This document shows, one piece after another, positions 53,592-60,874 of a stretch of DNA of 64,000 nt. Source of the stretch: QWHO01 sp021404945 (GTDB lineage: Bacteria; Vulcanimicrobiota; Xenobia; Xenobiales; QWHO01); the NCBI GenBank assembly GCA_963169765.1, contig CAUJEN010000090.1, positions 124,001 to 188,000 of the forward strand, given 5' to 3'. The translations under genes were made by a program, and so were the position numbers. Below the pieces are notes generated by a model that had not been told where the DNA came from, did not search any database, and saw nothing but the letters and a program-made list of their open reading frames with translations. Positions within the stretch are counted from its first letter, which is position 1. The number at the start of each line of letters is the position of its first letter.

Positions 53592-55337
53592 ATGGTCGAC
53601 AATCAAGCGGTGGCCCGGACTTTCGAGGAGATCGCCGACTTCCTCGAGCTCAAGGGGGAGAACCCCTTCAAAATCAAAGCCTACCAGCGAGCCGCTCGCA
53701 CGATTCAGAGCCTGGACCGTCCGCTGGCCAGCCTGGCCGAAGAAGGTGGATTGACGGAGATTCCAGGCATCGGCAAGGCCATCGCCGAGAAGATTGGTGA
53801 AATGCTGCAAGGTGGCAAGATGACCCTGCACGAGGAGCTGCGCTCCGAGTTCCCGGGTCAGATTTTGGAGCTGATCACCGTCCCCGGCCTGGGCCCAAAG
53901 AAAGCCGCCGTGCTCTACCACGAGCTGGGGGTAGGCAGCCTGGCCGACCTGGAGCGTGCCATTCAAGAGGGCGCCCTGCGCGACCTGAAGGGCTTCGGGG
54001 CCAAGACCGAGGCCAATCTGGCCGAAGGGCTGAAGCGTCTGCGGGCAAGTCAGGGCGAGGAGCGCATGCCTTTGCCGCGCGCCCGGGCCATTGTGGCGAC
54101 CCTGATCGAGAGCCTGAGCCAGGTGAGCGGGGTGGAGCGCCTGGAGGTGGCCGGATCGGCCCGACGAGGCAAGGAGACGGTGGGAGATCTGGACCTGGTC
54201 TGCGTGGCCGCTGACTCCGGTCCGATCATGGAAGCCTTTTGCTCGTTGGTATCGCCCGAGCGCATCCTGGCTCGAGGTGAGACCAAATCCTCGCTGCTTT
54301 ACTCCAAGAACCTGCAGGTCGACCTGCGCGTGGTTCCGGCCGAGTCTTTCGGGGCGGCCATGCAGTACTTTACTGGCTCCAAGGATCACAACGTCAGCCT
54401 GCGGGTGCGAGCCGAGAAGAACAAATGGAAGCTCAACGAGTATGGCCTTTTCGATGACTCGGGTGAAAACCTCGCCTCGCGCACCGAGGAAGAGATCTAC
54501 CGCAAGCTGGGACTGGACCTGATCCCCCCTGAGCTGCGGGAGGGCCTCAACGAGATCGAGCTGGCCGAGAAGCACCAGCTCCCTCGCCTGGTGATGCTGG
54601 AGGACCTCAGGGGCAACCTGCACGCCCACACGACCTGGTCGGACGGGCAACACTCGGTGGAAGAGATGGCCCGGGCCGCTCTGCGCATGGGTCTGGAGTA
54701 CCTGGCCATCACCGATCACTCGCCCTGGGTGGGGGTGGCCAACGGATTGGACGTGGACCGACTGCGCCAGCTGAAGGTCGAGATCGATCAGGTCAACGCC
54801 CTCAACCTGGGAGTGACCCTGCTCTGGGGGAGCGAGGTGGATATCAGGCCCGACGGCCAGCTCGACTACTCCGACGAGATCCTCGCTCAGCTCGACGTTG
54901 TGGTTGCCTCGGTGCATTCCCACCTGCAAATGGGGAAAGACGAGATGACCGCCCGGGTGCTCAAGGCCATGGAGAACCCTCACGTCGACATCCTGGGTCA
55001 CCCCAGCGGGCGTCTGCTCGGCCGCCGACCCGGCTACGACATGGACTGGGAGGAAGTCTACAAGGCAGCTGCCCGCTTCCGCACCGCCCTGGAGATTAAT
55101 GGCTACCCTAACCGTCTCGATCTGCGCGACGTCCAGGCCCGTCGTGCCCGCGAGCTGGGCGCCATGCTGGCCATTGGGGCCGACGCTCACTCCTCGGAGC
55201 ACCTCGACTACCTGGCTCTGGGCGTGGGTGTGGCCCGGCGAGCCTGGGCCACACCCGAAAACGTGCTCAACACCCTCAGCCTGGCTGACCTCAAGCGCTA
55301 TCTGACCCAGAAGGAAGGCGCCGGGCGTGGAGCCTGA
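53592..55337 (+). CDS. PolX family DNA polymerase with PHP domain
   Basis: 581 residues. An 8-kDa-like helix-hairpin-helix region (LTEIPGIGKAIAEKIGEML, TVPGLGPKKAAVL), the polymerase beta palm with catalytic Asps in SARRGKETVGDLDLV and VDLRVVPA, and a C-terminal PHP domain (about 340-575) with metal residues in NLHAHTTWSDGQHS, ITDHSPW, VASVHSHLQMG, ILGHPSGR and GADAHSSEHLD. Bacterial PolX fills gaps in base excision repair, and the PHP domain gives 3'-5' exonuclease and AP-site activities. Its stop overlaps the 3-methyladenine glycosylase gene by 11 bp, a functional match. Confidence 0.95.
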   Translation: MVDNQAVARTFEEIADFLELKGENPFKIKAYQRAARTIQSLDRPLASLAEEGGLTEIPGIGKAIAEKIGEMLQGGKMTLHEELRSEFPGQILELITVPGLGPKKAAVLYHELGVGSLADLERAIQEGALRDLKGFGAKTEANLAEGLKRLRASQGEERMPLPRARAIVATLIESLSQVSGVERLEVAGSARRGKETVGDLDLVCVAADSGPIMEAFCSLVSPERILARGETKSSLLYSKNLQVDLRVVPAESFGAAMQYFTGSKDHNVSLRVRAEKNKWKLNEYGLFDDSGENLASRTEEEIYRKLGLDLIPPELREGLNEIELAEKHQLPRLVMLEDLRGNLHAHTTWSDGQHSVEEMARAALRMGLEYLAITDHSPWVGVANGLDVDRLRQLKVEIDQVNALNLGVTLLWGSEVDIRPDGQLDYSDEILAQLDVVVASVHSHLQMGKDEMTARVLKAMENPHVDILGHPSGRLLGRRPGYDMDWEEVYKAAARFRTALEINGYPNRLDLRDVQARRARELGAMLAIGADAHSSEHLDYLALGVGVARRAWATPENVLNTLSLADLKRYLTQKEGAGRGA

Positions 55338-55908
55338 GCCTCCTCCTCCGCTGAGTACTCTGAGCCGCTCTTTCTTTGAGCGCGAAACTGTGGAGGTGGC
55401 CCGCGACCTTATCGGAGTCTGGTTGCTCCACCAGGGTGTGGGCGGCCCGCTGGTCGAGACCGAGGCTTATAGCGACAGCGATGATCCGGCCTCGCATGCC
55501 TTTCGGGGTCTCACTCGCCGGAACCGGGCTATGTTCGAAGAGCCGGGCCGGGCCTATGTCTATTTCATCTACGGCAATCACTTCTGCTTGAACGTGGTGG
55601 CCCATCCCCCCGGGCGGGCCGGGGCCGTGCTTCTGCGAGCTATCGAGCCCCGTCTGGGGGTGGAGTCCATGGTCACTCGCCGGGGCCGCTCCCAGCCCCG
55701 TCTGCTGGCCAGTGGGCCTGGGCGGCTGTGCCAGGCGCTGGCAGTTGATCGTTCCCACAATGGCACGTGCATGCTGGATTGGCTGCTGGCCAGCCATTCT
55801 CCGACCGCCATCAGCAGCGGGCCCCGCATTGGCATTCGCCAGGCAGTGGAACGGCCCTGGCGGTTCTGCCAGTCAGGCAGTCCCTGGGTGAGTCGGAGGC
55901 TGGCATGA
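55327..55908 (+). CDS. 3-methyladenine DNA glycosylase (AAG/MPG family)
   Basis: 193 residues, GTG start inside the end of polX. Motifs: RSFFERETVEVARDLIGVWLL, catalytic Glu in LVETEAYSDSDDPASHAF, RGLTRRNRAMFEEPGRAYVYFIYGNHFCLN and GPGRLCQALAVDRSHNG. It removes alkylated purines such as 3-methyladenine and hypoxanthine, starting base excision repair that the coupled polymerase can complete. Its stop overlaps the next gene (ABC permease) by 4 bp (ATGA), so four genes may be one transcript. Confidence 0.93.
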   Translation: MEPEPPPPLSTLSRSFFERETVEVARDLIGVWLLHQGVGGPLVETEAYSDSDDPASHAFRGLTRRNRAMFEEPGRAYVYFIYGNHFCLNVVAHPPGRAGAVLLRAIEPRLGVESMVTRRGRSQPRLLASGPGRLCQALAVDRSHNGTCMLDWLLASHSPTAISSGPRIGIRQAVERPWRFCQSGSPWVSRRLA

Positions 55909-57053
55909 TCGTCCTCAGCCTGGCCTTTCGCAACGTAGTTCGCAACCGCGAGCGCAGCCTGCTCACTCTGATCGGTGTGCTGCTTGCAGTGGGCTCGTTC
56001 GTGGCCCTGCTTTCCCTGGCCGAGGGGCTGTACCGCCGCGTGGTCAACGAATTGGACGGGCGCGACGTGCAGGTTTACGTGCTGCCTCACTCGGCTGTGC
56101 CGCTACCGACCGGACCGGTGGGGACTCTGGGCCTTTCCAGCGATACCATCGCCCTGACCTGGTTGGAAGAGATCAGGAAGCTCGAGCAGGTGGACACGGC
56201 AGGTGGAGTGATCCGCCAGGCCTGGACCGGCCGCACGGCGGTCATGCCGGTCATCGCGCTGGATCCGGGCCAGATGGGTCTCTTCTTCCCCGGTCTCACC
56301 TTTCTGGGCGATCCCCTGGGGCCCGGGCGCGTGATGCTGGGAGAAGGGCTGGCGGTCAACGAGGGGTTGGCTCAGGGATCCTTCTTGCAGAACGGCCAGA
56401 ACCGCTATGTCGTCTCGGGTCTGGTGCGCTCAGGCCTGGGTAGCTTTCAGGACTACTTCGTCTACATGCCCCTCGAGACAGCCATTCAGGAAACCAACGC
56501 CAGGGGGGTGCAGGAAGTCTGGATCAAGTTGCGTGACCCCTACTCGGCTCCCGAGGTTGCCCGACGAATCAATGAGCTCGGGATCCCCGGGGCCCACGCC
56601 CTCACCAAGGCCCAGTACATGGGGGTGGCCAGCGACTACATCAGTTACGTCTGGTTGCTGCAATTCTGCATCGCCGCCATCGGGGTTCTGATCGCCATTA
56701 CCGCAGCCATGAACACCATGTTGATGTCCACCTATGAGCGCCTGCGGGAGTTCGCGACCCTGCGCGCCATCGGGGCCAGCCGCACGGCTGTTGTGCTGAT
56801 GATCATGGCTGAGTCGGTTCTCTTGAGCCTGGCCGGAGGCTTGCTGGGGATCTTTTTTGGCTGGTTAGCATCCTATCTGCTCGACCGGGCTGTGCTGGTG
56901 TTATTCAAGCTGACCTTCCCCCTGGCTCAGGTAACCCTGTTACTGGTTGGGGAGGCCCTGCTCCTGTCTTGCCTGGTCGGGCTGGTTGGGGCGGCCATTC
57001 CAGCGGTGCTGGTGTGGCGGCTGAAGATCGTGGATGGATTGCGCTGGGACTGA
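55905..57053 (+). CDS. ABC transporter permease, MacB/FtsX-like
   Basis: 382 residues from ATG 55905. N-terminal helix (SLLTLIGVLLAVGSFVALLSLA), a periplasmic MacB_PCD-like domain (about 45-255) and three C-terminal helices (CIAAIGVLIAITAAMNTMLMS, VLMIMAESVLLSLAGGLLGIF, LLLVGEALLLSCLVGLVGAAI) with the FtsX hallmark YERLREFATLRAIGASR. It works with the ATPase directly after it. Such systems move lipoproteins, peptides or antibiotics by mechanotransmission; the cargo is unknown and no MacA-type adaptor is present. Confidence 0.9.
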   Translation: MIVLSLAFRNVVRNRERSLLTLIGVLLAVGSFVALLSLAEGLYRRVVNELDGRDVQVYVLPHSAVPLPTGPVGTLGLSSDTIALTWLEEIRKLEQVDTAGGVIRQAWTGRTAVMPVIALDPGQMGLFFPGLTFLGDPLGPGRVMLGEGLAVNEGLAQGSFLQNGQNRYVVSGLVRSGLGSFQDYFVYMPLETAIQETNARGVQEVWIKLRDPYSAPEVARRINELGIPGAHALTKAQYMGVASDYISYVWLLQFCIAAIGVLIAITAAMNTMLMSTYERLREFATLRAIGASRTAVVLMIMAESVLLSLAGGLLGIFFGWLASYLLDRAVLVLFKLTFPLAQVTLLLVGEALLLSCLVGLVGAAIPAVLVWRLKIVDGLRWD

Positions 57054-57725
57054 ATGCACGTTCGTCTCAACGCCGTCCACAAGTATTATGAGTCTCCGGC
57101 CGGTCCGGTGAAGGTGCTCGAAAACGTGACGCTGCATATCCCCTCAGGCTCTTTCGTGTCGCTGATGGGCCCTTCGGGCTCGGGCAAGACGACCTTGCTG
57201 AACTTGATCGGCTGCCTGGACAGCCCCACCTTCGGCCAGGTGATCCTGGAGGACCGCGATGTCGCCAATGCCAACGAGGCGACCCGCGAGCGCATCCGTC
57301 TGCGCCACATCGGGTTCGTTTTTCAAAACTACAACCTGTTGCCCACTCTGACCGTCTTCGAGAACGTAGTCCTGCCCATGCAACTGGCTTCTTTGCGGCG
57401 CAGCGAGCGCGACGAGCGGGCCGTCATGTTGCTCAAAGCGGTGGGTCTGGATCAGAGGGCCAATCAGCCCGTGAACAGTCTGTCTGGAGGTCAGCAGCAG
57501 AGGGTGGCCATCGCCCGGGCACTGGCCAATCTCCCCCGCTTGATTCTGGCCGACGAGCCCTCCGGCAACCTGGATGGGCATGCCACCAAAGAGGTGATGC
57601 AGGTCCTCAAGTCGATTAACGATACCCAGAAGGTCACGGTCGTGCTGGTGACGCACGACCCGGCCGTGGCCGCTTATGCCGAACAGGTGTACTACCTGGA
57701 AGGAGGGCGTCTGGCAAGCGGATGA
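57054..57725 (+). CDS. ABC transporter ATP-binding protein, MacB/LolD-like
   Basis: 223 residues; the ATG follows the permease stop with no gap. Walker A GPSGSGKTTLLN, Q-loop VFQNYNLLPTLTVFENV, signature LSGGQQQRVAIARAL, Walker B LILADEPSGNLD and H-loop VLVTHDP. The QNYNLLP and ADEPSGNLD motifs place it in the MacB/LolD/FtsE group. It powers the permease encoded just upstream. Confidence 0.94.
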   Translation: MHVRLNAVHKYYESPAGPVKVLENVTLHIPSGSFVSLMGPSGSGKTTLLNLIGCLDSPTFGQVILEDRDVANANEATRERIRLRHIGFVFQNYNLLPTLTVFENVVLPMQLASLRRSERDERAVMLLKAVGLDQRANQPVNSLSGGQQQRVAIARALANLPRLILADEPSGNLDGHATKEVMQVLKSINDTQKVTVVLVTHDPAVAAYAEQVYYLEGGRLASG

Positions 57726-57783
57726 GGGGAAGGGAGACGAAGGGGGACTTGTTGAAAGGCAATCGCTCGAAGCTGTCTAGCCG

Positions 57784-58275
57784 ATGATCGTCTGTTTGAG
57801 TTGTGGGCACGCCAATGAGCCTGGCACTGGATTCTGCGTCCAGTGCAATGCCCGTTTGCCCAAGATCGACGCAACTTCCGTCTCCAGCGGCACGGGCCAC
57901 ATCACCGGTCGATTCGAGCAGATCCGCGACGCGGCCGAGAAGGTCCGCTCCGGTCAGTGGTCGGCCGCCGAATTCGGCGAGTTCGTCAAGAATCTGTTCG
58001 AGTTTCTGGAAAAGCACAAAGAGGGCATCGTCAGTTACGTTCGAGAGACGGGTTATTACGATTACGGCAATGAGGAAGTCAATCTGGGCATGACCGGAGT
58101 GGAGAAGTTTGAGGAAGGCCTGGAAGCGCTCTACAACTTCTCCGAGTCAGGAGACGCCCACCTGATCGATCAGGGATTGAGCGTGATCTGGGAAGGCAAC
58201 GAGATGATTAACGAGGCGATGCGTGAGAATCGCGCCGCCCGTCGCCGACTTGAAGAAGAATGGGGCTACATGTAG
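57784..58275 (+). CDS. Zinc-ribbon protein with helical C-terminal domain, unknown
   Basis: 163 residues. The first 25 residues form a zinc ribbon (CLSCG followed by CVQCN). The rest is helical and acidic (FGEFVKNLFEFLEKHKEGIV, GYYDYGNEEVNLGMTGVEKF, EMINEAMRENRAARRRLEEEW) with no recognised fold. Its end overlaps the start of the ABC ATPase gene by 16 bp, so the two are coupled. It may be an accessory or regulatory subunit of the exporter, but nothing in the sequence proves that. Confidence 0.75.
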   Translation: MIVCLSCGHANEPGTGFCVQCNARLPKIDATSVSSGTGHITGRFEQIRDAAEKVRSGQWSAAEFGEFVKNLFEFLEKHKEGIVSYVRETGYYDYGNEEVNLGMTGVEKFEEGLEALYNFSESGDAHLIDQGLSVIWEGNEMINEAMRENRAARRRLEEEWGYM

Positions 58276-59012
58276 CCATCTCTGTCCAGGGCCTGACTCG
58301 CCGCTTCGGAGCCCGGGAGGCGCTGCTGGACGTCACCTTCGAGGTCTGCCAGGGGGAGGTCTTCGGGTTTCTGGGCCCCAACGGGGCCGGCAAGACCACG
58401 ACCATCCGGATTCTGACCGGCCAATTGAAGGCATCAGCTGGGAACGTGAGCGTCCTGGGTCTTGATCCGGCCTTGCGGGGGCGCGAGCTTCGACGGCGCG
58501 TCGGCCTGTCGTCTGAAGATGCGGGTCATTATGAGCGGCTCAGCGTGGCCAGCAACCTGGCCTTCTTTGCCCGCCTTCACGGGGTCGGCCCCGGCCGCTG
58601 CGAAGAGCTCTTGCGCTCCTTCGAGCTCTGGGAGAGAAGACGGGAGGTGGTCTCCCGTCTGTCGCGAGGAATGCGCCAGAGACTGGCTCTGGCCCGAGCC
58701 CTGATCGGCGATCCAGAGCTGCTCTTTCTCGATGAGCCCACCGCCGGCCTCGACCCGCGGGCTGCCCGGGACGTGCGCGAGCGGGTGCAAAGCCTCAGTG
58801 CCTCGGGAAAGACAGTCTTCCTCACCACCCATTCCATGGAGGAGGCCCAGGAGCTTTGCACCCGGGTGGTCATCCTGGATCGTGGGCATTTGCTGGTTTG
58901 CGACCATCCGGACGCGCTTCGCCAGGGGGGAACGCTGGAAGAGGTCTTCCTTCGTCTGACCGGAAGGAGACTCCATGAAACCGTCGAAGAGCCCGCCTCG
59001 TCGAGGATCTGA
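58260..59012 (+). CDS. ABC transporter ATP-binding protein, ABC-2/NatA-like
   Basis: 250 residues. Walker A GPNGAGKTTTIR, signature LSRGMRQRLALARAL (SRGM instead of SGGQ, as in many NatA/CcmA-type ATPases), Walker B LLFLDEPTAGLDPRA and H-loop FLTTHSM. The short C-terminus (LEEVFLRLTGRR) is typical of the ABC-2 subfamily. The likely membrane partner is the ABC-2 permease at 59757, separated only by the SPOR-like gene. Confidence 0.92.
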   Translation: MGLHVAISVQGLTRRFGAREALLDVTFEVCQGEVFGFLGPNGAGKTTTIRILTGQLKASAGNVSVLGLDPALRGRELRRRVGLSSEDAGHYERLSVASNLAFFARLHGVGPGRCEELLRSFELWERRREVVSRLSRGMRQRLALARALIGDPELLFLDEPTAGLDPRAARDVRERVQSLSASGKTVFLTTHSMEEAQELCTRVVILDRGHLLVCDHPDALRQGGTLEEVFLRLTGRRLHETVEEPASSRI

Positions 59013-59056
59013 CGCTTCGGCGTTGAATCACGGTCAACCAGCCAGACTGGTTCCGA

Positions 59057-59085
59057 TTGACAGCCCCCGTATCATCGCCTAAACT
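59057..59085 (+). promoter_or_regulatory. Sigma-70-type promoter before the SPOR-like/ABC-2 permease pair
   Basis: TTGACA at 59057-59062, a 17-bp spacer and TAAACT at 59080-59085, 27 bp before the GTG start. Just upstream, AACCAG (59036-59041) and CTGGTT (59047-59052) form a 6-bp inverted repeat that may be an operator. Confidence 0.55.
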
Positions 59086-59111
59086 GAAGGCGCTTTCCAG
59101 CGAGGATTGCC

Positions 59112-59750
59112 GTGTCTACCATCCGCAGAGCCCTGATTGCACTTGTCCTTGTTGGCCTCGTCGTGGACGGAGCCCTGATCGCTTATGCCAAGGGTATCTT
59201 CTCCAAAGCTCCCGAGCCAAAGAAGTTTGACCTTGTTGTCAAGGTTGAGAAGCGCGACCAGGCCACCAAGCTCAAGAAAGCTCTGGAGGAGGCCGGCCTG
59301 GGCGAGGTTCCCATTCAGCGCGAGAAGGGCGAGAAACGGGTTCTCAAAGGCTACAAGCTGGTTTTGGAGTCAGATGACCCGTCCAGTCTCGAGCCTCTGG
59401 CCAAGACCCTCAAACTGCAAAAGCATAAGTTTGATTACAAGCCCGGAGGCACGGTTTTGACCTACGGGGCCATTTATCCCAAGAAGCCTCAGGCCGAGAA
59501 GGCCGCTGCCAAGCTGCTATCCTCTGATGGGATTCAGTTCTTGGTGCGGGAGAATTACAAGACCCAGGTGATGAGCTATGAGCGGCTCGACTTGAAGGGC
59601 CTGACTGAGGACCAGAAAGCGAGTGCTCGGGAGATACTCGACCCGGCGGATGTCGAGGTGATCGAAACTGAGGTCACCTCGGGCACCGGCCCGGCGAGCG
59701 AAAAGGAGGTCGCACCGTCCCCCGACGAGGCGAGCGAGCCGAAGCCCTGA
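59112..59750 (+). CDS. Membrane-anchored protein with SPOR-like repeats, unknown
   Basis: 212 residues from GTG 59112. An N-terminal helix (IALVLVGLVVDGALIAYA) anchors it with the body outside the cytoplasm. Two similar alpha/beta units follow (FDLVVKVEKRDQATKLKKAL...; VLTYGAIYPKKPQAEKAAAKL), each pairing a beta strand with a helix rich in Lys, as in SPOR peptidoglycan-binding domains. The tail is Glu/Pro/Ser-rich and probably disordered. It sits between the ABC ATPase and permease, and could link export to the cell wall. The SPOR assignment is by pattern only. Confidence 0.6.
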   Translation: MSTIRRALIALVLVGLVVDGALIAYAKGIFSKAPEPKKFDLVVKVEKRDQATKLKKALEEAGLGEVPIQREKGEKRVLKGYKLVLESDDPSSLEPLAKTLKLQKHKFDYKPGGTVLTYGAIYPKKPQAEKAAAKLLSSDGIQFLVRENYKTQVMSYERLDLKGLTEDQKASAREILDPADVEVIETEVTSGTGPASEKEVAPSPDEASEPKP

Positions 59751-59756
59751 GCCGCC

Positions 59757-60809
59757 TTGGCCAGTCTACGCGCGATAATCGCCCTGTTCGGTAAAGACCT
59801 GGAGGATGCTGCTCGCAGCCAGACTCTTCTGGTGATGCTGCTCGGTCCGGTTGTGCTGTCGGTCTTGATGGCCCGGTCGCTGGGAGCGACCGACATCCGC
59901 CGGCCTCTCCTGGCGGTCTACGACCCCGGGTCGAGCGGCCTGGTGAGGGTTCTCGATGCCTCCGAGTTGATTAGAATTGAGAGGGTTTCCAGCTGGAGCC
60001 AGGGGCGCGAGCTGGTCGAGCGGGGTCGGGCTCCGGCCTTGCTGGGGGTGCCTGGCGGTTTCGACGGCTCCCTGGAACAAGATTTGTTCCCTCGCCTGGA
60101 TCTGGCGGTAGACGAAAGCTACCGCGGTCAGGTTGCGGTGATACGCGAGGCCATCCGGTCAGCTCTGCGCGAGCAGGTTGGCCAGGAGATCCCCGCTGAC
60201 ATCCGAGTGGACAAAGTGCGTGAGTTTACCGGGGCTCCCCGGAAAACGCTTCTGCCCATCTGGGTGGTCTTCACGACGCTAGGGGCGTTGATGGTGACCG
60301 CCTCAACCCTGGTGGAGGAGAAGGAGAAAAAGACACTTTCGGCGATACTTGCGGCTCCAGTGGAGCTGTGGGAAGTACTGGCGGGAAAGCTCCTGTCCGG
60401 CTTCTTCCTGGCAGCTCTGGCCTCGGCCCTGGTGCTTGCTCTCAATCAGGGCTTTACCCGCTCCTGGTTGTCTGAGCTGGCACTGATCGCACTGGGTTGC
60501 CTGGCTTTCGCCGGGCTCGGTACTCTGGTCGGTTTGAGCGTTCAGAGCCAGGCCACCGCCAATGCGGTGCTGTCGGGCCTTTATCTGGTTTTGTTCGTGC
60601 CGGTCGCACTGGCCGACGTGAGCCAGGTGATGTTCCAGGCAGCCCGCTGGATGCCAACTTACTACCTGCAGTCAGCTCTCAGCCAGGCCATTCTGGGGGG
60701 GGCGGGCTTCAGCGAGGTGAGCAGGCCTCTCTTGATACTGGCCGCTTCGACGCTGCTTGCGTTCGGGGCCAGTCTCTGGCAGCTCAAGCGTTATCGTCTG
60801 GCTGATTGA
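59757..60809 (+). CDS. ABC-2 type transporter permease (NatB-like)
   Basis: 350 residues from TTG 59757 (no ATG nearby; ribosome site weak). One N-terminal helix, an extracytoplasmic domain (about 40-170), then five or six helices (LLPIWVVFTTLGALMVTAS, LLSGFFLAALASALVLAL, ELALIALGCLAFAGLGTLV, SGLYLVLFVPVALADV, LLILAASTLLAFGASLWQL). The cytoplasmic loop TLVEEKEKKTLSAILAAP is the coupling-helix hallmark of ABC-2 exporters that contact a NatA-like ATPase. It ends 65 bp before rho. Confidence 0.88.
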   Translation: MASLRAIIALFGKDLEDAARSQTLLVMLLGPVVLSVLMARSLGATDIRRPLLAVYDPGSSGLVRVLDASELIRIERVSSWSQGRELVERGRAPALLGVPGGFDGSLEQDLFPRLDLAVDESYRGQVAVIREAIRSALREQVGQEIPADIRVDKVREFTGAPRKTLLPIWVVFTTLGALMVTASTLVEEKEKKTLSAILAAPVELWEVLAGKLLSGFFLAALASALVLALNQGFTRSWLSELALIALGCLAFAGLGTLVGLSVQSQATANAVLSGLYLVLFVPVALADVSQVMFQAARWMPTYYLQSALSQAILGGAGFSEVSRPLLILAASTLLAFGASLWQLKRYRLAD

Positions 60810-60874
60810 GCCAGCGCAGGATAAAAAACGGCTCGCGAGGGCCAAAAGACAAGCTACCCAAGAAGGGGTGTACA

